Counted from the stretch's first letter, positions 6,187-14,904 are shown. The stretch is DNA of 18,469 bases from CAG-698 sp964385755 (GCA_964385755.1 CAYLPZ010000030.1:1-18469); one strand, 5' to 3'. The notes: generated by a model from the letters alone, not told the origin. Numbers and translations are program-made.

Positions 6187-8251
6187 AGCACTAAAAATTA
6201 GCAAGAAAATTACATCATTAATCTTAGTTTTAACACTGCTATTTGTTTCGTTACTACAAGTTTCATGTAAAAAGGTAGAGACGATTGAGGAAATATATAT
6301 AGGAACTAGCGTAAAAGATGTAAATGTTTCTGCAACAACTATCTTTAAGGGAAGCGATTATTCTATTTTAGGAAGTGGTAGTGATATCTTTGTTGTTAAT
6401 AGTAAAGATGTTGAGATAAATAGTAATTATCAAGTAACTGGAAAAGCAAAGATTGAAAATGGTATCTTTGTAGTAGTAGAAGCAAATCTTACTAAGATTG
6501 AAACAGAAATTGCATGTGAAGTTAATAGTGAAGATATGTCTTCTAAGCTTAAAGAAGCTTACTTTAGCGATTTAACAAAAGTAAAGAAAATAAAGATGAC
6601 CGGTGTCCTTTCATGGGTTGGAGAGGTTAGAGGTATTTATAGTAAAAAATATGATACATATCTTTATACAACTGATGAAATGCGTGAGTTTGAACTATTT
6701 GCAAGTTCTTCAAGTACAGTAAAAATAGGTGATACTGTTATATGTGAGGCTTATGTAATTGGTATTACTAATGATGAAAATGGCTTTGGACTTAATGTTT
6801 TGTTTTCTGAAGTTACACCAACAGATCCTGAAGAAGATGTTGAAAATAATGAAAATATTGACAAAAAAGAAACAATGGACTTACATATTCTAGAGTTAAA
6901 TGATACTCATGGATATATTACACGCGATGAAACAGGTAAAAATGGATTAGCAAACGTTGCATATCTAGTAAATCAAATTAGAAATCAAAGCCCTAAAGAT
7001 GATACAGTTTTAATAGCTAATGGCGATATGTTCCAAGGTACCGCAATTTCTAATCTTTCTCATGGCTTAAGTGTTATTAATGCGATGAATGCAATGAATT
7101 TTGATTGTATGACTATTGGTAATCATGAATTTGACTGGAAGCTTACTGAAATCTTAAAGTATTTCGATAATGATAAAACAAACGGAGAAGCTAATTTTCC
7201 GCTATTAAATGGTAATATTTATAACGTTAATGATAATTCTTTAGTTAGTACTTCTGATGGTAAATTATATTCACATATGATTGTGGAAAAAGAAGGAATC
7301 AAAGTTGGTATTATTGGATTAGTTGGTGATGTATATTCATCAATTAATTATGCACAATCCAAAGAATATTATTTTGAAAACAATCTTGAGAAAATCGTAA
7401 CAACAATTGGTTCGTCTTTAAAATATAATGGTGCTGATGTTATTGTTGTAGCAATTCATGGTGGTAATTCATCAAGTATTGAGGGCTATTCAGTTAACAA
7501 TGCTTTAGCAAATATTAAAGTTGATGGAGAATATTTAGTAGATGCGATAATTAATGGTCATACACATTCTCGTCAATCTGGATATATTTCAAGAATAGAT
7601 GGTGTTAGAGTTCCACTTGTTCAAGGAGGTTGTAATGCTGAAGCACTTGGTGAAATTGTATTAACAATTGATATGGCAACAAAAAAAGTAACTAATGCCA
7701 CTTCTAAAGTTATTAGAACATATACAGCAGGATCTTCATATGATGAAAAAGTTCAAAAAGTAATCGATGAAGAAGAAAAAAAGATTGAAAGTCAGTTAAG
7801 CGAAGTATATGCAGTTGCGGGGGAAAGTGTTGATTATGCATCATCACTTCAACCTTGGGTAAGTAGAGTTCTTTTAGATGTAACTGGAGCTGATGTGTCA
7901 ATTTGTAATGCAGGTGGACTACGTTCTAATGGAGATATTGTTAAAGGTGGAAATATCACTATCGAAAATATGTATATGATTAATCCATTTGATAACTACA
8001 TATTGACACTAGAAGTAAAAGGCTCCGATCTTAAGAGATTTTTAGAAAACGGATCAATATTTTACAAAATAAAAGATGGTGTAACAATTTCAAATAATGG
8101 TTATTATAAAGTTGCGGTTATTGATTATGTATATTACTATGATTCATTCCCAAGAAATGAACAAACAGAAAATACAAACATCATAATGCGAGATGCATTA
8201 ATTGAAGATATTAAGAAAAATGATGTATTCTATCCAATAACAAGACCATAA
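6176..8251 (+). CDS. UshA-like 5'-nucleotidase / 2',3'-cyclic phosphodiesterase, predicted lipoprotein
   Basis: A 691-residue surface phosphoesterase, probably releasing phosphate and nucleosides from external nucleotides. Residues 1-31 form a basic, hydrophobic signal peptide ending VSC, a lipobox-like site with Cys31, although Gln replaces the usual Leu/Val at -3. Residues 40-215 are beta-rich and look like two OB-fold-type units (for example VKIGDTVICEAYVIG, 182-196); an acidic linker follows. The metallophosphatase domain has all metal motifs: NDTHG (Asp243, His245), NGDMFQGT (Asp284), GNHEFDW (Asn316, His317), AIHGG (His428) and NGHTHS (His462, His464). The 5'-nucleotidase C-terminal domain carries NAGGLR (578-583) and NPFDN (603-607), but the usual GGDGY loop near the end is not evident, so substrate choice may differ. 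The ATG overlaps mscL by 11 bases with AAGGA (6163-6167) upstream. A terminator follows the stop. Confidence 0.9.
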   Translation: MKNKALKISKKITSLILVLTLLFVSLLQVSCKKVETIEEIYIGTSVKDVNVSATTIFKGSDYSILGSGSDIFVVNSKDVEINSNYQVTGKAKIENGIFVVVEANLTKIETEIACEVNSEDMSSKLKEAYFSDLTKVKKIKMTGVLSWVGEVRGIYSKKYDTYLYTTDEMREFELFASSSSTVKIGDTVICEAYVIGITNDENGFGLNVLFSEVTPTDPEEDVENNENIDKKETMDLHILELNDTHGYITRDETGKNGLANVAYLVNQIRNQSPKDDTVLIANGDMFQGTAISNLSHGLSVINAMNAMNFDCMTIGNHEFDWKLTEILKYFDNDKTNGEANFPLLNGNIYNVNDNSLVSTSDGKLYSHMIVEKEGIKVGIIGLVGDVYSSINYAQSKEYYFENNLEKIVTTIGSSLKYNGADVIVVAIHGGNSSSIEGYSVNNALANIKVDGEYLVDAIINGHTHSRQSGYISRIDGVRVPLVQGGCNAEALGEIVLTIDMATKKVTNATSKVIRTYTAGSSYDEKVQKVIDEEEKKIESQLSEVYAVAGESVDYASSLQPWVSRVLLDVTGADVSICNAGGLRSNGDIVKGGNITIENMYMINPFDNYILTLEVKGSDLKRFLENGSIFYKIKDGVTISNNGYYKVAVIDYVYYYDSFPRNEQTENTNIIMRDALIEDIKKNDVFYPITRP

Positions 8252-8285
8252 AAATAAGAAAACTGATTATTAAAGATCATTTTAG

Positions 8286-8320
8286 AGTGCTAACGAATTT
8301 ATTTTTGTTAGCACTTTTTT
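8286..8320 (+). terminator. Intrinsic terminator after the nucleotidase gene
   Basis: AGTGCTAAC (8286-8294) pairs with GTTAGCACT (8307-8315), followed by a run of six T. The stem can extend inward by three more weak pairs. This closes the trpS-mscL-nucleotidase unit. Confidence 0.9.
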
Positions 8321-8490
8321 AATATCAATAAATATACTATAGATCAATATTGAAGAGCAAAACTTTAAAATGTTGCAAGTAGCTTTTTCGATTGCTTTGG
8401 CAACTGCTAAACACAGGTTTTGTTCTAGATTTTCTAGTTCATCATCATTATTACTTTGAAACAGTGGTTATAATCAAATAATTAATACTT

Positions 8491-8524
8491 AAAAAATAAA
8501 AAGATGACTATTTTCAGTCATCTT
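8491..8524 (-). terminator. Intrinsic terminator of clpP (minus strand)
   Basis: AAGATGACT (8501-8509) pairs with AGTCATCTT (8516-8524) around a six-base loop. On the minus strand the stem is followed by TTTATTTTTT, the U-tail expected for clpP transcripts. It begins about 14 bases beyond the clpP stop. Confidence 0.85.
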
Positions 8525-8537
8525 ATATAATATAATA

Positions 8538-9116
8538 CTAATTTGACTTAATTATTTTATCAATTAAGCCATACTTTAAAGCTTCTTCAGCGAACATGTA
8601 GTTATCACGTTCTGTGTCACGTGTAACTTCTTTAACAGTTTTGCCAGTGTTTTGTGCTAATATTTGATTCATTTTTTCTTTGGTGCGAAGTATATTTTTT
8701 GCGTGTATTTCAATGTCTGTTGCTTGTCCTTGAACACCACCTAAAACTTGATGAATCATTATTTGACTATTAGGAAGACTATATCTTTTACCTTTAGCTC
8801 CACTTGATAGTAAGAATGCTCCCATAGATGCCGCAAGGCCAACACAAATTGTGCTAACATCAGGTGTAATATAATTCATTGTGTCATAAATAGCCATGCC
8901 TGCAGTAACAGAGCCTCCAGGTGAGTTAATATAAAGAGAAATGTCTTTGTTTGGGTCCTCTGCTGCTAAAAATAATAACTGACTTACAACTGAACTTGCA
9001 ACTTCATCGTTTATCTCGCCACAAAGCATAATAATACGATCTGAAAGAAGACGTGAATATATATCATATGCTCTTTCGCCGTTTGATGTCTTTTCAATTA
9101 CATAAGGAATTACCAT
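8538..9116 (-). CDS. clpP: ATP-dependent Clp protease proteolytic subunit ClpP
   Basis: Serine protease that forms a 14-subunit chamber and degrades unfolded or tagged cytoplasmic proteins fed by Clp ATPases. The length of 192 residues is typical. The catalytic triad is intact at the canonical positions: Ser97 in GLAASMGAF, His122 in MIHQVLGG and Asp171 in DTERDNYM. The oxyanion and strand motif YINSPGGSV (62-70) is present. The N-terminus MVIPYVIEKTSNGERAYDIYSRLL is the usual bacterial form, and AGGAG (plus-strand CTCCT, 9125-9129) precedes the ATG, fixing the start. It is alone in its unit, convergent with the nucleotidase gene and divergent from the small Cys-rich gene. Its promoter lies within an 11-base inverted repeat. 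No CtsR-type direct repeat was seen. Confidence 0.97.
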   Translation of the reverse strand: MVIPYVIEKTSNGERAYDIYSRLLSDRIIMLCGEINDEVASSVVSQLLFLAAEDPNKDISLYINSPGGSVTAGMAIYDTMNYITPDVSTICVGLAASMGAFLLSSGAKGKRYSLPNSQIMIHQVLGGVQGQATDIEIHAKNILRTKEKMNQILAQNTGKTVKEVTRDTERDNYMFAEEALKYGLIDKIIKSN

Positions 9117-9137
9117 AATTAAATCTCCTAAAACTTA

Positions 9138-9178
9138 TTTTCTATCTTGATTATATATTAAGATAGAAAAAAAGTAAA
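9138..9178 (-). promoter_or_regulatory. clpP promoter overlapped by an 11-base inverted repeat (candidate operator)
   Basis: On the minus strand TTTACT (9178-9173) and TATAAT (9155-9150) are 17 bases apart. The -10 lies in the centre of a perfect inverted repeat, TTTTCTATCTT (9138-9148) and AAGATAGAAAA (9160-9170), separated by 11 bases. A dimeric repressor bound here would block the promoter. It matches neither the CtsR heptad repeat nor CIRCE, which usually control clpP in Bacillota. As RNA the downstream half would fall in the 5' leader. Confidence 0.55.
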
Positions 9179-9262
9179 GAAAAACATCATTACAAAATAT
9201 GACAAAAGTACAACCACTAATAATACATAAATCATAAGATAAAGCGAAGGGAAGGTGAAACG

Positions 9263-9508
9263 ATGAATCCTAATGTTCAAATTAACAGACCGATTGTTAC
9301 TAGAAGAACAAATGTTGTAAATAGATATTTTTATATTGATCAACCATATATTAATGAAGTAGAAACTCAAGTTGTAAATCATTATATTAAACGAAATAAA
9401 TATTATACAAAACCAATTTGTTGTGAGAAAAATGTATATTGTGAAGAAAATTACTGTTGTAACAATGATCCGCCATGCCAAAATGATTTTAACAATAACA
9501 TGATGTAA
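9263..9508 (+). CDS. Small Cys-rich protein resembling spore coat protein CotD
   Basis: An 81-residue protein with no signal peptide or membrane segment. The middle, PYINEVETQVVNHYIKRNKY (28-47), follows the spacing of the CotD core of bacilli (PHIHPQHTTNVNHQH...), though most of its histidines are replaced. The tail has six cysteines, as two CC pairs and two single Cys (53, 54, 60, 65, 66, 72), in an Asn/Glu-rich context. A coat or other cross-linked structural role is plausible, but CotD similarity is by eye and weak. A good ribosome site AAGGTGA (9252-9258) precedes the ATG. It is transcribed divergently from clpP and ends at its own terminator, so it is a monocistronic gene. Confidence 0.7.
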   Translation: MNPNVQINRPIVTRRTNVVNRYFYIDQPYINEVETQVVNHYIKRNKYYTKPICCEKNVYCEENYCCNNDPPCQNDFNNNMM

Positions 9509-9517
9509 TAATTTAAG

Positions 9518-9552
9518 ACGAGGGTATAATTAAATTTCTACCCTTGTTTTTT
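9518..9552 (+). terminator. Intrinsic terminator after the Cys-rich gene
   Basis: ACGAGGGTA (9518-9526) pairs with TACCCTTGT (9539-9547), including one G-U pair, around a 12-base loop, followed by a T-run to 9552. Confidence 0.85.
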
Positions 9553-9604
9553 ATTATATACTTTTTTGTTTTTTTGTGGTAATATATAAGTGGAGGGATG
9601 ACTT

Positions 9605-12600
9605 ATGATTACACCTAAACAGATATCATTAATATTATCTGGAATTTTTATTTTAATAATTGTTCTTAGTTTTATAAGAGGGTTAATTAGAGGAAGACAT
9701 AAATCAATTTACAGATTAGTAGTTACAACGGTATTTTTTATTGTTGCTTGGCTTTTGCTTCCTTTCATTACAAGTAAACTACTGAGTTTTGATTTTTCTA
9801 GTATATATCAATTAAATATTGATGGCCAAAACATTAATACGATTGTGGAAGGCATAGAATTTTTAACTATTAAGACTTTAGGCATAACTAAAGAATCAAA
9901 TGTCGTTGTCGCAGATACTATGTTCTATGGCTTTGCTTTCGCAACAGCTGAATTATTATTAAGAACTGTACTATTAATAATCCTTTTTGTATTAAATTAT
10001 ACAGTGATAAGATGGATTTTATGGATTGTTTATTTAATTATTAAGCCAAAAAAATTAAAAGTGAAAGGCAGTAAACACCGCTTAGCAGGTGGTATTATTG
10101 CGGCGGTAAATGCGTTTGCAATTTGTATGATGTTATTTGTTCCACTTTCTGGTGTATTTGATATGGCGTCAAATGTAACAAATATATTAAAAAGTGAAGA
10201 GACAGAAGTTAAAGTTGCATTATCTGATGAAGTAATAAATGGTGGAAGCAATCTTGATTTTGATTTAATTAATGGTTATGCTAATGCCTATCGTGAAAGT
10301 GCTTTTGGCTTAATATTTGGTATAAAGATTAATGGAACTGAAATAGATTGCCAATTATTTGATGCAATGTATAACATCAAATATAATGGTGAAAAGATTA
10401 AACTAAGAAAAGAAATTGATACAGTCACTTCTGCAGTGGGAAATGTTAAAGAAGTAATAGCTGCTTTTACAGATGGAAAAAGCACAGAAGAATGCTTAGA
10501 TCTTCTTACTAAAGATAGTGTAGTTGCAACATTTGATAAGCTTTCTGAGCTTAATTTATTTAAAGTTGTTATTCCAGTTGCTTTTGAAAGTGGATTATTA
10601 ATTGTTGAAAACAATGAAGAATTTAATAAAAAATATGCTGATGTTGTTGATTTAGTAAAACAAATTAATCCAGAAGAAATCGACCTTGCGGGGACATTTT
10701 CAGATGTTGGTGGTGTCCTTGGTAGTTTTATTGATTTAGTTGAATCAAGTGGGATGAAACTAAGTGAATTAACTACAACAAATGCTAATAATGTTTTAAA
10801 AGCAATAATCAACGCTGAACCTGAAAAAGTAAGTGCTGTATTTGATAGTATTGGTTCAATAAGAATAATAGATACTCTTCAAGACATTGCTTTCACTGCT
10901 TTAGAAAGTTTAGAAGAAAATTCAGAGATGCTAAATACTTTACTAGTCATGTATCCAAAATTAGAAAGTATTGATCATATAGTGTACTTAAATGGGATAG
11001 CAACAGAGATTGAAGAAAGTGAATCTTATGTTATTAACCTAACTGAAAACAAAACATGGGAAGTTAATGGCGTAGACACCCAAATAGATGCTAAAGATTG
11101 TATATATAAACTTAACTATAAAGATATTAAGATCACTGATGAAATTAAAAATTTAGGTTTATTATATGAAGCATTTAGAAAACTTGATATTACTGATGTC
11201 TCACAAATACAAGAGTTTATTGAAAATGGACCAGAAAGTGAATTATCAATCAATTTAGATTTATTCACATATGAAAATATTGATAATTTAATTAAGTGTA
11301 TTTTTGATTTTAAAATCATCGCAAATAATATTGAAAATGTTTATGTAATAATCAATAATATGCTACCAAATGAGTTTAGAGGTATCATCAGTAATGAGGA
11401 ATTTGCGTCAAAAGATATAACTAATATCATTTATGCATGTAAGATAGTTGCTCAGACAAACATTTTATGGGATAAAAATATTATTAGTGAAGATATAGAT
11501 GGTAATAGAACTATTAACTACGAATTATTAGGTGCAAAATTCTCTACTATTAAAAAAGATCTAGCAAAATATATTGCTGACTCAAGTTTTGTTGTTGAGA
11601 ACATTGATTCAGTTGCAAATTATGCCTTAAGTATTTTATTCCCTACTTTAAAACTTGATTTAAGTACTATAGACTGGGAAAATAATGGGGAAAGCGAATT
11701 ATTAAAACTATTTAATGTAGTTGATGAACTATTAAAATATGGTAATAAATTAACTGGAGGATTAGAAAATTTATCAGCTGAAGATATAGCAGAGATTAGT
11801 GACATATTAAAAAATAACATGGCTGTTTCTGAAATCTTAAAAGTAAATATGAATAATATCTTTACATCTTTAGTTGGTTTAGAGGTTGTGAAAAACTCTG
11901 GTATTGAACTTGTGACAATTGCGGATGAAGAATGGACAAAAGAAGAATTAGTTAGTATATTTGATACATTTAAGATTGTTGCACAAACAATGAATGAAAG
12001 TAATGATGGAAGTAATTTGTTTATTAATATTCTAAATGTAGCATCAGATAATTCTGATTTGTTCTTATCATCAAAATTTATCACTAAGAATGTAATTCAT
12101 AACTTAGTAGTAATGACTAGCCCTGGTGGTTTACTAGAAAATAAGATATGTGTAAACATTCCAGAAGATAGCGAAATATGGTATGATCATTATGAAGGTG
12201 CTACACTAGTTGATGGAGAACTTCGAAAATTATTTAATAGTGCATTTATGCTTCTTGAAAATGTAACATCTTTAGATGATGCAAATTTATTCATTTCAAC
12301 AGTAATTGAAAATTTAAATCGTTATAATAATCAAGATGATATAGATGTCATTTTAGACAGTAAAATTCTATCTGATACTTTAGTTTATTATGTTGAAAAC
12401 TTAGATCAAGTTTTAGGTGATGAAGTGTCTAACTTAATAGTTATAAGTGATGATATCAATTATTACGGTAGTGATGGTGAACTCAAGAAATTAATTAGTG
12501 CTGCCTGTGTTCTTTTAATTGATGAAGAAGAACATTGTGATTTATCAAAACTTACTTCCGGAAATACAAACGATTTACTTCACATGCTTCTTAAAATAAA

Positions 12601-14896
12601 AGATGATGATATTGATACATTATTAGAAAGTTCAATTATTGTTGATACTATTGCGAAAGTATTAGAAGAATTTGGCCAAGAAGAAAGTACACTAACAATA
12701 TTCGTTCCACAAAAAGACCGCACTCGAGACGAATGGAGAGACGAGATTAAAGCATTAATCAATTCTTCAAAAATAGTTTTACTTGATGAAAATAATGATT
12801 TAATTGATTTAAATGGTAATGAAGAAAGTTATATTGATATTCTTTCAAAAATTGATGATAAAGAGATTGATGTTATTAATTCTAGTGAAATAATCGTTTG
12901 TACTTTAGCTAATTTGATAACAAAATTATCTAATGAAAATAATTCATTAATTACAATTGGTGAAGATTATAAATTAACTAAAGATAATTACTCTGATGTA
13001 AAAGTTCAAAGATGGCAAGATGAATTAAAACACTTTGTTCCTGCAGTTAAAGAATTATTATTTGATAATAATAATCATAGTAGATATAATGAAATTGTAA
13101 ATGCTGATGTTAATACTTTATTATCAATAATTAGTTCTGTTGATATGGAAATAGTTACTTTAAGTAATATTATTACTGATATCGTGTCAGCACAAATTTT
13201 AAATGTTGAAGGATTAATAGAGATTAGTGATAAAGTTAAAAGTTATGATAGAGCTAGTTGGAAAGAAGAAATAAAATCAATCGTCTTTTCAACAATGATT
13301 CTTAAGGATGAAAAAGGTAATATTAATCTTGATAGTTTAAGCAAAAGCGTTAATACAATACTAAATAATTTATGTAATCTTAATAGTAACTTTGGTGGTT
13401 TAAATGATGAAGTTGGAAAAGTTTTAAAAAGTGAGATAATTTCTGACACTCTAATTAAATACATAAAACAAAATGATAAACAAAATGGTGGTTTCTTAGT
13501 TGTTGATGTAGATAACTGGAAAGATGGTAAAACAACAGAAGGAGAATTACGTAAATTAATTAAAGCTATTAAGGAAATCTTTGGAGAAGAAGGTATCGAT
13601 GTAAATCAAATTAATGTAGATAGTATATTAGAAAAAGAAAATGAATCTATAAACGTTATTTTATCTTCAAAAATTATAAATGACACTACAAGTGAATTAG
13701 TTTGGGATGTAGTAGATGATAGTGAGTTAGAATTATATATTAAATATAAAAATGTTGATAAAGACTTACAAATAAAAGAAATATCTGATGATTTGATGAA
13801 CTTAATTACAATTTTTAAGAAACTTAATACTTTAGGAATCAGTTATCAGAACTTTGATTACAAGGCTTTATCAGATTATATTAATGGAAAAACTAATGAA
13901 AAAGAAAGTAGGGCAGATGAATTATCAGATACTTTTGCATTATCGTCATTATTCAGAAACTCAGCTCCACAAATGATTGTAACAATTTTAGAAGGTACTT
14001 TAAATAGTGATCAAATTAAATGCGTTAATACTGATTTGCCTGAAGAAGAATGGTTCAAAGCTTCACCAGAAGTAGGTGAGTTTAAGAAACTATTTAGATT
14101 AATAGCTCATTTAGCGCAATTTACAGGTGATAATAAAGATAGTAATAGTGATATTACGGATAGTGAAATATTATCTAAACCATTATTACTTATTAATGAT
14201 TCAAAAGTACTACGAGGTTTAATTCCAACATTTGTTAATGATGCTTTAAAATACGTTAGTGAATGGAAATATGATCCTGAAAATAATTTAACTAAAGAAA
14301 TGTGGGATGAAGAAATTATTATTATTTGTAATATAATATCATTAGTTAATAATGGCTCATTTGAAAATCTTGCTAGTCTTGATATTCATGATAGCAATTT
14401 AAATCTAGATGAAACATTACGTCCATTATTAATTGAAATATCTAAGTCTCGTTTGATTGACATTTCTCACATTGAAGGTGTAATAAAAACAGCGGTAGAT
14501 CAGACATTTGGAACAAATGTAGAAATAGGAAAAGTTTATAATGGAACTGACTACAACGAAAGAGTAAAAGCATGGAATAAAGAAATTGATCGTTTAATTC
14601 GTGCATGTAAGAAGCTAAGAGAAATAACTAGTATTGATCTAACAAGTAAAGAAACAGCTCTAAGCCCAATAGTTTATAATAACCAAACATTATCGACTGT
14701 TGGCCAGGTAAATGCATATTACATAGGTCAATTCTTAGACGCTTGTACATCTTCAACGATTTTAGACCCTGTTGTAGATGAAATTTTTAGTGATTTTAGC
14801 GGTGACATTATTAAACCTGGTGATGTAATTTCTATGTACGAAAATTATACAAATGCAATGATAGCTCTTCAAAAAGTACTTGCTATGTTTGGGTAA
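9605..14896 (+). CDS. Giant membrane-anchored repeat protein with N-terminal CvpA-like domain
   Basis: A 1763-residue protein of unknown function. Residues 1-186 resemble the CvpA (colicin V production) membrane family: hydrophobic helices at about 6-27, 38-58, 108-147 (long, perhaps two) and 161-182, with RGLIRGRHK after the first and HRLAGGIIAAVNAF starting the last. CvpA proteins are normally 160-200 residues. The strongly positive loops (25-37 and 147-159) should be cytoplasmic, which places the remaining ~1,570 residues outside the cell. That region is acidic, Asn/Asp/Ile-rich and helical, and is made of about 14 diverged tandem units. No LPXTG sorting signal or C-terminal membrane segment is seen. 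The start is supported by GGAGGG (9592-9597) seven bases upstream; a possible extended -10 TGGTAATAT (9577-9585) is very close to it. Terminators flank the gene, so it is probably transcribed alone. A surface adhesin or envelope scaffold is plausible but inferred. Confidence 0.9.
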   Translation: MITPKQISLILSGIFILIIVLSFIRGLIRGRHKSIYRLVVTTVFFIVAWLLLPFITSKLLSFDFSSIYQLNIDGQNINTIVEGIEFLTIKTLGITKESNVVVADTMFYGFAFATAELLLRTVLLIILFVLNYTVIRWILWIVYLIIKPKKLKVKGSKHRLAGGIIAAVNAFAICMMLFVPLSGVFDMASNVTNILKSEETEVKVALSDEVINGGSNLDFDLINGYANAYRESAFGLIFGIKINGTEIDCQLFDAMYNIKYNGEKIKLRKEIDTVTSAVGNVKEVIAAFTDGKSTEECLDLLTKDSVVATFDKLSELNLFKVVIPVAFESGLLIVENNEEFNKKYADVVDLVKQINPEEIDLAGTFSDVGGVLGSFIDLVESSGMKLSELTTTNANNVLKAIINAEPEKVSAVFDSIGSIRIIDTLQDIAFTALESLEENSEMLNTLLVMYPKLESIDHIVYLNGIATEIEESESYVINLTENKTWEVNGVDTQIDAKDCIYKLNYKDIKITDEIKNLGLLYEAFRKLDITDVSQIQEFIENGPESELSINLDLFTYENIDNLIKCIFDFKIIANNIENVYVIINNMLPNEFRGIISNEEFASKDITNIIYACKIVAQTNILWDKNIISEDIDGNRTINYELLGAKFSTIKKDLAKYIADSSFVVENIDSVANYALSILFPTLKLDLSTIDWENNGESELLKLFNVVDELLKYGNKLTGGLENLSAEDIAEISDILKNNMAVSEILKVNMNNIFTSLVGLEVVKNSGIELVTIADEEWTKEELVSIFDTFKIVAQTMNESNDGSNLFINILNVASDNSDLFLSSKFITKNVIHNLVVMTSPGGLLENKICVNIPEDSEIWYDHYEGATLVDGELRKLFNSAFMLLENVTSLDDANLFISTVIENLNRYNNQDDIDVILDSKILSDTLVYYVENLDQVLGDEVSNLIVISDDINYYGSDGELKKLISAACVLLIDEEEHCDLSKLTSGNTNDLLHMLLKIKDDDIDTLLESSIIVDTIAKVLEEFGQEESTLTIFVPQKDRTRDEWRDEIKALINSSKIVLLDENNDLIDLNGNEESYIDILSKIDDKEIDVINSSEIIVCTLANLITKLSNENNSLITIGEDYKLTKDNYSDVKVQRWQDELKHFVPAVKELLFDNNNHSRYNEIVNADVNTLLSIISSVDMEIVTLSNIITDIVSAQILNVEGLIEISDKVKSYDRASWKEEIKSIVFSTMILKDEKGNINLDSLSKSVNTILNNLCNLNSNFGGLNDEVGKVLKSEIISDTLIKYIKQNDKQNGGFLVVDVDNWKDGKTTEGELRKLIKAIKEIFGEEGIDVNQINVDSILEKENESINVILSSKIINDTTSELVWDVVDDSELELYIKYKNVDKDLQIKEISDDLMNLITIFKKLNTLGISYQNFDYKALSDYINGKTNEKESRADELSDTFALSSLFRNSAPQMIVTILEGTLNSDQIKCVNTDLPEEEWFKASPEVGEFKKLFRLIAHLAQFTGDNKDSNSDITDSEILSKPLLLINDSKVLRGLIPTFVNDALKYVSEWKYDPENNLTKEMWDEEIIIICNIISLVNNGSFENLASLDIHDSNLNLDETLRPLLIEISKSRLIDISHIEGVIKTAVDQTFGTNVEIGKVYNGTDYNERVKAWNKEIDRLIRACKKLREITSIDLTSKETALSPIVYNNQTLSTVGQVNAYYIGQFLDACTSSTILDPVVDEIFSDFSGDIIKPGDVISMYENYTNAMIALQKVLAMFG
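11135..14785 (+). repeat. About 14 diverged tandem ~87-residue protein repeats within the giant gene
   Basis: Each unit begins with an amphipathic helix of pattern W-x-x-E-[LI]-x-x-[LI]-[LI]-x-x-x-x-x-[LI]-L. Copies start near residues 511, 606, 695, 775, 868, 955, 1043, 1136, 1218, 1310, 1393, 1487, 1566 and 1656, a spacing of 79-95. About 45-60 residues later comes a second helix of pattern S-x-I-I-x-D-T-[LI]: SKILSDTLVYYV (919), SSIIVDTIAKVL (1009), SEIISDTLIKYI (1276) and SKIINDTTSELV (1355) are the clearest. Weaker copies may start near 268 and 357. DNA identity between copies is low, so the array is old. Confidence 0.75.
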
Positions 14897-14904
14897 AAGA
14901 ATAT

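Noticed and set aside
5889..6191. Minus-strand 100-codon frame rich in Phe and Ser
   Set aside because: It is the complement of the Lys/Glu-rich tail of mscL, which produces such frames by composition.
8285..8315. GAGTGCTAA and TTAGCACT look like the half-sites of the CIRCE heat-shock operator (HrcA)
   Set aside because: CIRCE is TTAGCACTC-N9-GAGTGCTAA; here the halves are in the opposite order, lie at the 3' end of the nucleotidase gene and are followed by a T-run. It is a terminator.
9158..9481. Minus-strand frame of 107 codons with a hydrophobic product
   Set aside because: It is antisense to the Cys-rich gene and runs through the clpP promoter; no ribosome site or family resemblance. 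The plus-strand gene has a good ribosome site and terminator.
10288..12084. Long minus-strand open frames inside the giant gene (10288-10812 and 11620-12084)
   Set aside because: They lie antisense to a clear plus-strand protein with repeat structure, have no ribosome sites and give low-complexity Ser/Leu/Ile-rich products typical of antisense shadow frames.
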